A model generated the notes under the pieces. That model was given only the letters and a program-made list of their open reading frames with translations. It did no database searches and was not told the origin of the DNA. A stretch of 64,000 nt of DNA from Drosophila pseudoobscura. Taxonomy: Eukaryota > Arthropoda > Insecta > Diptera > Drosophilidae. Below are positions 43,540-54,488 of the stretch, one piece after another; the stretch's first letter is position 1, and each line of letters opens with the position of its first letter. Both the position numbers and the translations under genes were made by a program. The stretch is taken from contig NC_046680.1 in assembly GCF_009870125.1 (NCBI RefSeq), forward strand, positions 19,983,501 to 20,047,500. The letters run 5' to 3'.

Positions 43540-45615
43540 ATGGCCGCACAATATACTCAATTGCAACAGTGGTTTGGCCAGTACAAGCAGACGATTACCA
43601 GATCGCTGCACGACACCAACAAACCCTGGGCCAAGGTGCTGGATATCGTGGAAGAGCGGACTAGCGTTGACCGCGTGAACATATTTTTCGGTGAGTAGAA
43701 GATCCTGGTGTGGACGACGTCATCGCCTCCAGTTACTTAGGAGGACATCCAAGCACTTAATGGTTTCGCCAGTCCAAAAGATGCAATAGAGTTCTCTCAT
43801 AAAGAAATGTATAAATAGCAACCTGTTATATATAGCACGGTAGACGAGGGGCTGTGACATGGCATTTAGTCCGTGGCAGGCAGCGGGGCAGGGGAAGGTG
43901 CCTAATTTGGGGATTAATCACTATCGTCAGCTTGGCAACTGCCGCTGCACCGTTTAAGCGTAATTAAATGGTCTATCTCTGGGGTATAGTATCGCCAAGT
44001 TCGCACGCACATCAGGTAGAAGCTCTACATGAATATGTGTGGACATGTGTCAGCTTACGTATGCAGTGCTTGTGTGTGAGTGATAGCTTCCATGAAAAGT
44101 TTTTTGGTTTGTGCTTTTCTTTGTTTACTCTATCGAGAGTATGTTTTATCCGTCCGCTGAGCAATCGTAGATTACCGTGTGGAGCATTGTACCGATCGGA
44201 TCTCCAGATTGTCGTCAGCGCAAAAGGTCAGACTCGGCTTCGACTTCGCTCCGGACCAGCTCTCCTCTGCCTTCGTGGCGCTTTGCACACGTGTAAAAAC
44301 GCTGGCTGGCAGGTGAGCGCGTGCCTCTGTGTGCGTGAAAGCCCCAGATGTGGCTCTGGGATTATATTATGCAAATAAAACACCGCCAATCGGTGCGACG
44401 AAATGTCCGGCTTCCCGTTATCTACATTGGCTCAGGTGAGTCCCTACCGTTCCCCCTGCTGGCACCCATCTCCGAACACCTTTGAACTGAACAATAAAAC
44501 GCCCATAAATATAATTAGCGAAATACTCATCGGCGGTCGGGCATGACATCATTATGCGGTGGATAGAGCGATCCGCGGCGAGTCCGTTGTGCTATTCTAT
44601 GCTGGCAAGGCGAGACTGACCGGGATCGGGCCGCCGTCAGGCATCAGGTGCAGAATTCTGCAGATGACACTTGTGACAACAGCTGAATGGTTATAATTAG
44701 CCTCTCACAGCCTTGGGGCGGAACGGGGGACACCAATTAGGGCCCCAAATCAGGGAGGGCCGCAAGGCACCGTCCATCGGAAATGGACTGTAAGGATTCC
44801 TCAGAAATTTGGATTTAGCGTGGGAAACATCTATGGATAAAATATCGCTAGAAGCCGCCCCAACAGACCCGTGCTTACACAAACCGCCCCTGAGCGATGC
44901 TGTGCGACAGCCAAAGGGCCCTTTTGCCACAATGGGCACAACACAGTGGCCATCGAGACGGAGATCATGGCAGTTGATAGCGTTGAGAGTAAAGTGATCG
45001 AACTTTTCAAAGAGAATGCCTTGCTACGCTATGGTACACACCCTGGGCCCTTTCCTGTAACCCTCCTTCCACTTTCTAACTGGTGTTCTTTTCGACTTTT
45101 CCAGGTGCCGCCGCCTTCTGCGTCCTCTATCTGATCTTCGGCTATGGGGCACAGCTGTTGTGCAACATTATTGGCGTGTTGTACCCGGCCTACATCTCGA
45201 TCCATGCGATTGAGTCTAGCACCAAGCAGGATGATACCAAGTGGCTAATCTACTGGGTCACCTTCGGCATTTTCACGGTGATCGAGTTCTTTTCGGGAGT
45301 CCTGACCCACATCATACCCTTCTACTGGCTGCTGAAGGTAACCCATCGCATGGGATTGTATTGAAGATTGAACTAATTTCTCGTCTGTTTCAGTGTGCTT
45401 TCCTCATCTGGTGCATGCTGCCCACGGAGCAAAACGGCTCCACCATTATCTACCACAAACTGGTGCGACCCTACTTCCTGAAGCATCACCAATGTAAGTA
45501 CAATATCCACTTCTCCCTAAACAAACCTAATGTGTCTTTTCTCTCCATTGCAGCCGTCGACAAGCTGATTGACGATGGCATGAAGAAAGCAACCAATGTG
45601 CTGAAGCATGATTAG
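43540..45615 (+). CDS. ReepB: REEP5/DP1-family ER membrane-shaping protein
   Basis: A reticulon-like hairpin protein that curves tubular ER. Exons 43540-43690, 45105-45337, 45394-45493 and 45554-45615 give 181 residues. The start [17 protein letters not shown] is cytosolic. [20 protein letters not shown] and [19 protein letters not shown] are the paired hydrophobic hairpins with the TB2/DP1 core GYPAYISI-like sequence (here [13 protein letters not shown]). The C-terminus ends [10 protein letters not shown] and lacks the longer tail of human REEP5. An AATAAA is at 45733-45738. The first intron is 1.4 kb and contains an alternative first exon at 44967-45033. It converges on mRpS16. Confidence 0.92.
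44967..45033 (+). other. ReepB: ReepB alternative first coding exon
   Basis: An ATG at 44967 opens [20 protein letters not shown], then RY plus one base, followed by a GTACAC donor. It has the same phase as exon 1, and the resulting 71-bp intron to the acceptor at 45104 is typical for flies. It would replace the 50-residue N-terminus by 22 residues while keeping the hairpins. The aligned ends (NIFFG versus LLRYG) support the join. Confidence 0.65.
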
Positions 45616-45732
45616 GAACAAGGTCTGCCGGCCGGCCACTTCTTCATGCATTTGGTACTCCCGCCTCCACGAAGGATTTTTTTAGACAGCACGCAATTAG
45701 GGTTTGGTCACGTCGAATTGGTTACGTTTTGC

Positions 45733-45848
45733 AATAAATTTTAAATCTATCCGTTTGTTGTTGAGGCATCCAGTTTTGTCTGTCGCTAACGTAGTTAACC
45801 AAGAAGAAATCTCGCTTGTTATACATAAATCGAAAACAGGGTTTTATT
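45733..45848. terminator. Convergent polyadenylation signals of ReepB and mRpS16
   Basis: AATAAA on the plus strand at 45733-45738 serves ReepB. TTTATT at 45843-45848 (AATAAA on the minus strand) lies just after the mRpS16 stop. Confidence 0.6.
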
Positions 45849-45864
45849 ATTGATCTAACAATGC

Positions 45865-46338
45865 TCATGCGGACGCAGAAGCGGATTCCGCCTGGCCCGC
45901 TGCTGCTGCCTCCGCCTGCTCTTCGGCCAGCTTCCTACGGTTCCGCCAGGCAGTCATGTAGGTGCGGGGATGGATGGGCAGCAGTCCGGCGACGCCCAGC
46001 AGCTCTGCAGCCGGGTCGGAGATGTGAGCTCCCTTGCCGAGCCAGAAGCGGATACGTTCCGTGTTTAGCGCCACCAGGCGCTCGTTGAAGTCGTTGGGCA
46101 GGGGATCGTAGGAGCCGACCTGCTCGATCACAGGCTGGTGCTGGTTCTTGCGACGCTGTGGGCACAATTGTTCTTGTTATTAAACGCCACTGTTACAACA
46201 TCCCTGGGATAATATCCATACCTCCATGACAACAATGTGGTAGAAGGGCCGGTTAGTGCAGCCCAGACGCACGAAGCGGATGATCTTGGCCGAGTGCTTG
46301 TAGAAGCGGCCGATGCCACTAGCCGGCGACAGGGACAT
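45865..46338 (-). CDS. mRpS16: Mitochondrial ribosomal protein S16
   Basis: A small-subunit mitoribosome protein (bS16m). Minus-strand exons 46338-46222 and 46155-45865 give 135 residues. The bS16 signature is clear: KIIRFVRLGCTNRPFYHIVV, then RIRFWLGKGAHISDPAAELL. The protein ends in an Ala/Glu/Ser-rich tail. The ATG at 46338 gives MSLSPASGIGRFYKHSAK, a plausible basic targeting N-terminus. The 66-bp intron splits after the VVME codons. Confidence 0.95.
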
Positions 46339-47410
46339 CCTCAATTATTTATGTTTAATTCAACTTTTTAACAAATGCAAGGTTATGCTATGCTGCAGCG
46401 ATGTAATTGCGATGGCTGGGCGATAGTTGTGCGCGCAGCAATCGATAGTATCGACAGCCCCAGCAGTGGTGGGATTTTTCCTCTCTTTTATGCTTCATCC
46501 TCTTTGGTTTAAACCTTTTTCTATAAACTATCCAATAAAAAGGATACCATAAAATTAGCCAATCCTGTAGAAAACAGATTCATCAATCGGATAAAATTAT
46601 GTGTTCAGGGTTGAGAGTTCTATCTAGCTGGTAATATTCAACCGAATATCAAAATCGAGGAATACTATTTCCGATCATGGGTCTGGGTCACTGACGGTCA
46701 CGCGAATATATTTTACCGATAAGTCCGATAATACAGCCCTGGCACCGTACGCAAGATGGCGACAGGCACGAACACTAAGGAATGCTCAGTGGTGTGTCTG
46801 TGTCTGTGAAAATAATATTGGAGGAAAAAAGTGTGCGTTATTTTGTTTATAAATTTAATTGCAAAAACTGCACATCAGCACACGGCGCGTCCACACACCA
46901 ACCCAACACACACATAGAAGTGCGGTGCGCCTTATCAATGAACCGAGTCGCAGCCTGAGACCTAGCGCCCTGGACCGAAAGGCACGCCACCGAAGTGAAT
47001 TTGTTCGCAAGAACGGAAAAAAATGGCGCCCGCAGCCACAGAAGCAAACCCAAACCCAAAAGCAAAAGCAACTTGACTTTCTTTTCGGTCTATAGTTCGT
47101 CGCCGTACTCGTCTCGTCTCGTCGTCGACGACGAATTTTCGTCGCAGTGCGATCCCAAGTGAAAAATAATTAAATTGTTGTGTGTTGTTCTGCACAATAC
47201 CAACACCATTACCATTACCGTTTGCACTTACTACTACTAGAGGAGGCTAGTATTTTGTACGTGATTTAATACCACATATAATACCAGCAACAGAGAAGTG
47301 CAATTACATTTGCGTTTGGAAATTTTGCGCTTTTTTCTCTTTCGCCTCCCTCCCTCCACCATACCATCACTTCCCACTCTTCTCTATCTGCCTCACTTGC
47401 TCCATTTACA
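46339..47410. other. Divergent promoter / combgap leader
   Basis: No coding region. The interval lies between mRpS16 (-) and combgap (+). From about 46,750 the DNA becomes rich in CACACA and CGTCGTC and probably is the combgap 5' UTR. Confidence 0.5.
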
Positions 47411-50400
47411 ATGTGCGCCGCCCAGAACCCACAGCCGCCCTTCGGCTACACCTGGGGCTTCGCAGACAACGGCAGCCGCACCGCCGAATCGGTTCTGGAA
47501 ATATCGCCCAACATAAACTACACCGTCAGTGGGGAATCGGTAAGTCGCTCTAGCTCCTAGCTCCTGTATCTATACGTAAATTAGTTGCTGCAGTAGTTGC
47601 TACTACCCCCGCCCCTGCCGATAATCGAGTGCTTTTGCTAGTGCAGGCTGCTAGCTAAATAGCCAATTCGACCAGTCGCAGCCACCCACCACCCCCTAGC
47701 CATGCCATCGCCCACGTAACAGTGTTGCTTTCCTACAGCGAATCGTGTTGGGCTCCCAACAACAAGAAAGCAAGCGCCACATATACTCGGGCATTACGTA
47801 CAGCCATACATGCATACGTACATACTTGCAGGCAAGCGAGCGTGCATATATACACTACACTCGCTCACTCACACTCGCTGCTTTCGGCGACGGCGTGTAT
47901 GTATACGGGAATACAAAAAGAAACGACAAGAGATATACATACGCACGTAGATACATATACTCGTACGCTTTATGTAACTGCGTTGTCATGCGAGGAAATC
48001 GGCGCTGTGTTAGAATTCTTTTACCATACATTTATACAAGTCGTATTCGTTTCCATTTCATTCGTAAACATTCATAATTTGGTATTTGTAAGCCGTGTGC
48101 GTATATATTTGTGTATGCAAAAAACCAGAGAAAGCACGCACCTGTACATGCTAGAAAGGGACGAAGAGAGAGTAGGGCTAGTGGGAAATGCAGCGTCGCT
48201 TAATAATAATTAAAATTCCCATTAATAATGGGTTTGGCGGGGTCGAACATTCGTGGCAGTCTGGCTGGCAAAAGCAATCGATTGAATCGATAATTTGTAC
48301 TTCCTTGATTCTGATTATTATATATCGTTAACCCTCCCTACCCCCACCGCTTGAGTTATTTTTATATTATAATTATTCGAATGGTTTCTCTGTTGTTTTG
48401 TTTTGTTTGTTCGTTTTCTGGTTTCATTTGGTAAGCAACAATTTTCAGTTACACAATTGTCCATTGGGCCAGAAGTAAACCCTGGAGTGCAACCATCCCT
48501 CCCCGCCCCACACCAATTCGCCGCAATTCGGCTTCGGCCGTTCCGTTTTCTTCTCTAGTGTGCGTCAGCATCGAATTCGCCGCTCGCTAAATACACACGC
48601 AATTGTATGTATGCGTACATATAAATATGTGTGTGTATGTGCAGCGCAGCCAACACCAGTGCCAGAAATGACGTGTTCTGGTGTGCGTTTTGTTTCACGC
48701 GTGTGTTTTGATTACTTTTGCGTTCCAATTGTGCGAGAGAAAAAGAGAGAGATAGAGAGAGAGTGAAAAAAGGCGCGCATTTTGCCGACCTCTCTTTCAA
48801 CCCACCTCCTCCCCTCCTCTACCTGCGTGCCTCGCACTCCTCTTTATCATCTGTTGCCGCACCGCTGCCTGCCTGCGCAGGTGTAGCGACGTGGTTATCA
48901 ATCAGAGCCAGACGAATGAGCATCAAACAGCTATAACAAGAACAGCAACCAGAGCAACTACTACTAACCATAGCGTGTGGCAACTGTACTAATCTCTAGC
49001 CTAACTCCACCGTCTTGACTAAAAAAAATGCCCCACCCCCCCATTAGGCCCATTGGAAGAATTGCATTCCTGTACTTTGTTCGGTTCTTGGGGACGCAGA
49101 TCCACAGTATCCAATAAAACACTAACAGACCAATATATAACTGGTGGGAGGCATGGAAAGAACACACCGCGCCCATCCATCCATTATCAATCTACAATCA
49201 AGCAATCTCAAGCCACAAAAACCCTTTCCAGATGCCCTATCTGCTGTCCACGGATGGATCATTGGCCGTACAAAAGGATGTCAAAGGTGCTCTAACCGGC
49301 AATAAGGGGAATGTTGTGCGTCGCATGTACGTTGTGAACGATCCTTCGTTTCCGCCCGGTACACAGAGGTGCGTTCAGAATCTATCAACAGAATAATCAT
49401 TCAAGCAGCCACCCAAAAGAGAAAGCAACCAACTAAGCATTCTTCTCCGTTTGCTCCCACTCTTCCTCTTCTCTATCTATTTCGTTCCATTTACAGAGTA
49501 ATAACCACTGGGGGAGGCTCGTCGGTAGTCAAGAAACAGGATTCGCAGCAGCAGGTGCTGAGCCTGGACAAGAACTGTAAGTGGTCGTATCGATATATGC
49601 ATCGGTGCAGCCGTCATCGATGCATCTATCCGTGTTGCACGCGTTGCTGTTGTGATTATCCATCTATTTGGGGTTTTTGTTAATCGATTGTTTTCTCTCT
49701 ACTCCCGTTTTTTTTATTCTCGCTCGATCTCGCTCGCTCTTGAACCAACCCGTAACCGAACCCCCCGAACCCATCATCTCCCACCTAACCCCACCACTGT
49801 CTATGTTCGCTGCGCTGTGCTTGTGTCTGTGTGTGTGCGTGTTACTTGTAATTGCTATTGCACCACCACCACCCCACATCACCCCCTATCCGCACTACAT
49901 CATCATCCATCACCTAACTGATTGCACACTACACTACACACACCTCATGGCACCACATTACACCTCATCTCTTGGTGGGCGGCGGGCGCGGTCTGAACGA
50001 ACACATCTACAACACAGATCTCCTGGTTGATCAGGCAACTGCCGCAGCAGCAGCAGCCGCGGCTGCCGGGGATCCCTCGGTTGCCCACCACCACACATTG
50101 ACCAACGGTAGTATTGTCGATGCTAAGACCGGACAGACGGTGCTGACGGCGGGCTCCGCGGCTGCAAAGTCGCACTTTGGGTCAATTGGGGCGCTGCACC
50201 TCACCCAAGAGGAGTGCAACGAGATCCTGATTAAGCGCGCCATCGCTGCCGGCCACCATCAGACGCACACAATCACCGCTGCCGACGGATCGCATCATCA
50301 TAGCTCGGCGTCTGGCGCGACACCAAGTAAGCATCTCAAATCTGTGATTGTTGATTACCCAAATCCTCCCGCTCCTGCTCCTCCAAACTGTTCCTCCTAC

Positions 50401-53400
50401 TGAACCCACTGATCCACTTTCCCACACCAATACCAATACCAATACCGATACCGATCCTCGTACTCCCTGTACTTGTGCGATGCACATCACTGCCGCCACT
50501 AGCACCACTGCCACCACTACCACAACCACTACCACCACCCGATTGATGTAAAATCCCGCAGTATCCGCACCCGGCATTGGCATATTCTCGGTTCTGGTTG
50601 CTTTATCCCCATATTCCGGTTGCATTACGTTATTTTACGTACAAATATTTGATTTAATTTGCTATTGCATTTATTGTTTTTGATTTGTAATTTGATTTAA
50701 GTTCGCTTTCGTTTGGTTCGTACTTTGATTTTCGTTTGTTTCTTCTCTTTTGTATTTTTGTCTCTTCCTCTTGAATTCCATTTGGTTTCTGTTCCGTTGG
50801 CGGCGCAACAACACTCTTAGGTGACATACTTCCTGGTATTTCAGTTCAAGTCCAGAAAGTAATACAAGGACTCGAAGAGAACGAGGACTCGCAGGGCGAC
50901 GCACCCAACTTAAAGTTGGAGCCAGGCACATTAGAGTTGTCCCCAAAGACCGAACTACAGGAATCAATGCATTTCAGCGAAGTAAGCCAACAATATCCAC
51001 CATACATATACCACATCCCACTCGATCCCAATCGAAACACATGCCAAATTCAATTCCACGGGACTCAGGACTCGCCTCCTGGAGAACGCCAAGAGTCTGC
51101 CAAGAAAAGTAATCCATCTGCAACACGCCTTTCTCTCCCCGTTCTAGACGGACGCCACCATCAAGAAGGAACGCCCGTACAGTTGTGACGAGTGCGGCAA
51201 GTCCTTTCTGCTCAAGCATCATTTGACAACACACGCACGCGTGCACACAGGTGGTTGTTCTTGTTCCTATCCCTCTACCCCTATCCAGCGAGCGGGTCTA
51301 ACCACTACGTATGCTTTCCTTTCCCCCTCGACAGGTGAGCGACCCCATATCTGTTCCCATTGCGGCAAGAGCTTTGCGCACAAACACTGTCTGAACACGC
51401 ATCTACTGCTGCATTCAACCGACCGACCCTACCAGTGCCAGGAGTGCAAGAAGAGCTTCACCCTTAAGCATCATCTGTTGACGCACTCGCGCGTCCACAG
51501 CCGAGAACGACCCTTCGTGTGCCAGGAGTGCGGACGTGCCTTCCCACTCAAGCGGCACCTGGTCACGCACAGCAAATTCCACGCCGGCGAACGTCCATAC
51601 GTCTGCGAGGAATGCGGTGAGAGCTTTGCCCAGGAAAACCATCTTATTATGCACTCGCGGTGAGTCTTGCTTGCCCCTTCGGGAGTCGTGTCTGATCCGA
51701 TCTAAACCGGCTCCGTCTCTCTTTACCTTTTGACAGCTTCCATGGTTCATTGAATCCATTTGTTTGCGCTGAGTGCGGTGCCTCGTTTCCACGCAAGTTC
51801 CAGTTGGTGAATCACGGACGCATACACGGCAAGATTCCCCACTCCTGCACCGTTTGCGGAAAAGAGTTTTTACAGAAGCGAACGCTAGTTTCCCACATGA
51901 GGTGAGTTCGAAATTAGTCTCGGCTAATGGATGAGCCCCTAATTAATGTTTCATGTCTCAGACGTGTACACACCGGCGAGCAGGCGCATCCCTGCGTCAG
52001 CTGCGGCGAGGGATTCCTCACCAAGGCTGAGCTGCACCAGCACGTGCGGGCAGCGCACAATGGCGTCAATCCCAACACGAGCAGTGCCACCATCATTGCC
52101 AACCAACAGGTATATAGACAATCGATTTCACCATGATCTTCGGCAGGGACCAACTTATCCAAGTTTATCGATTTCAAGCAGCTGCAACAGCCCCACCACC
52201 ATCCGGGACAGCATCCGCAGACGATCACCGTCGTGAGTAACCCGGGCAACTCTACGCTTCTAACGGTCTCCACCACGGATGCCAATGGTGTGGCGCGTCC
52301 GCAGTTCGTTTGCCGGTAAGTTTTCATCGAATCTTTCACTGAAATAAAGGCCTAATATTTTGGTTTATTCTCCCTGAAGCGAGTGCGGCAGCGCCTTCAA
52401 CAGCCGCGAGGCCTTGGCTCTGCATTTGCGACTGCACACCGGCGATAAGAGTCTGATGACCGATTTGTGCGCCTTGACAGCAGCGCTGCCGGGTCACTTC
52501 TTGAGTACGGCCAGCCTGAACCCGGGCACTGTGGTGACAGCCAATCCGAATTTGGTGGGCCAGAACCCAGTGCCCGTGCAGATCATATCGTCCACCGGCC
52601 AGGTTATGTCGCAGACTACGCTGGTGCAGGCCGCCAACTCGACCCATCCGCAGGCCGTAGTCACTGCCGTGCCAACGATGCCCGTTCATCAGCAACAGCA
52701 CATGCAACATGTTGCCCAGCAACAACAACAGCAGCAGCAGCAACAGCACGTGGTCAATGTGGTGCCGGCCAATAAGCCCAAGTCGCATTTCTGCGCCAGC
52801 TGTGGCAAGGGATTCGCCGCCAAACACGGCCTCATGCAGCACAACCGCCGCCACCCGAACGGCGGCTGTACGGTGCGCACTCACGTCTGCGAGTGCGGAA
52901 AGGCCTTCTTCCAGAAGAACCATCTAATGCTGCACCAGCGCCAGCACTTGGAGACGAAGCCAGCCATATCACAGCAACAGGTATGCTAGAGTCCAGATCT
53001 GACAAGTGCCTCTCCTTCTGAGAATCCAGATAGAAAAAAAAAACAAACAGATATCCAGACCCCCGACACTATGTCTCTGTTCTTTCGATCGTTCCGCTTC
53101 GATAAAATGCTTTCATTAAACTACTTAGTTAGCCTTAAGTCCACGTAATTCTATTGGGAGTAAGTTAGACAGCCCTAACCCGATTGTACATTATTCAGCA
53201 CATAAGCAATGTTAACAAATCCACAATAAACGATCCTGATTGGCATATTTTGACCAAGAAATCACTAAGAATGGGCGTTTCGGTCGGTCAGCAGACTACT
53301 CTCAGGCTATGCTCTCAGTGTGACTCCGTAATCCTCTTCCACCAAATCTAGATCTGTGGATGTCAAGTCCCTTAGGTTACTTTAAGCAATGTTCTTGTGT

Positions 53401-54488
53401 TCTGCGTCTGCGTCTGCATCTATCCATCATCCGTCTATTTACCTAATCATCTGGCCATCTATTCCACATACTCCACCATATATCACTCTACCAATGAAAT
53501 CGAATCTGAAACATAATCGCATATCCTTCTCCAATACTTTGCAGCTTGTTGTACCGACTACTTCTTACTAAGAACTAAACGAAACAGAAAAAAAGATAAC
53601 AAAACAGAAACAGATACAGAAAGAAACAGAATTGCCACAAAACTGAAAATTAAGCCAATTAATCAAAAAAATAAACCAACTCTCGAACGACATCCATATG
53701 CAAAAACCGCATCTGCACCTGCACCTGCACCTCAAACCAGGCGGCGCCGCTCGATCCTTTGGGGGACATCAGTCGGGTCTGTGGCCGAGTGTGACTGTGC
53801 CTGTGTGTGTGTGTGTGCTGCGTGTGCCTCCCCTCCTTGACGCCTCGACGCCTGGTAGACTATAAATCAAAATAAACCCATAACTCTATAATTCTACGCT
53901 GAATAAAATCCCAATCGAAATCAAAATCCGTTCAGTGGCTTCAGGTTGCGCGTTTAGGTGTGTATGAACTATCCAAATTATCGCTAATCGTTAAGTGTCT
54001 ATATCTCTGGTAATCTCTTTCGTTATTTGTTGTAAATGCTGCTCTGTTTGTCTGGTATGCAAATGTAGTCCTAAGTAAGATATATTATTGACCTGCCTGC
54101 ATCTGTCTTGTCTTCCTCTCATCTGTCTATTTTTTATGCTTTCTCTGTTCTAAGTATTTTCCCCTGCAACTCGATTACTCCACCTCTTGCCTGAGCGTAA
54201 GCTTTAGTTTAGTTTATACATATTACTTTGCTGCATACCTAGTCTTGGCCCAGAGTTTGTCCCAGGCTTTAGCTAAAAGTTTGCCCTTCCCCACTTTTGC
54301 AGGAGCAGCAACAACAGGAGGCGGCCGTGGCAGCGTCAGCGTCTGGACAGCAACCGGTGCAGGTGCAGATCCTGCCCGATGGCCACATACACGGCAAGGT
54401 CATCAAGTACGAGATCTGCCGCAGTGTGCTGCCAGAGGATCAGGCCACAGCACAGCAACAGCAGCAGGCAGGCATGGATGTGGAGTAG
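47411..54488 (+). CDS. cg: Combgap, C2H2 zinc-finger DNA-binding protein
   Basis: A polyZF transcription factor that binds GTGT-type sites and helps recruit Polycomb; known in limb patterning. Exons: 47411-47539, 49232-49368, 49497-49576, 50018-50326, 50845-50981, 51148-51250, 51335-51659, 51737-51901, 51962-52109, 52179 (or 52164)-52315, 52380-52980, 54303-54488; about 818 residues. After a non-finger head with an Ala run, eleven fingers appear: eight nearly contiguous (YSCDECGKSFLLKHHLTTH to HPCVSCGEGFLTKAELHQH), a ninth (FVCRECGSAFNSREALALH), a Gln-rich spacer, then two more. The final finger has C-x-C spacing. The tail is Gln-rich and ends AGMDVE. Introns are short in the finger region and long at both ends. 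The start of exon 10 is uncertain by 15 bases. Confidence 0.9.
53545..53571 (+). other. cg: combgap alternative 3'-terminal coding exon (candidate)
   Basis: After a good acceptor (AATACTTTGCAG), nine codons LVVPTTSY-stop follow in the phase set by the donor at 52980. AATAAA signals near 53870 and 53903 could end such a transcript. Retaining the intron instead gives VC-stop directly after 52980. Both are shorter isoforms lacking the Gln-rich tail. Confidence 0.4.

Noticed and set aside
44871-44966. Upstream in-frame extension of the ReepB alternative exon (from 44871)
   Set aside because: It starts at a CTG-like codon and reads as unconstrained sequence; the ATG at 44967 has a better context.
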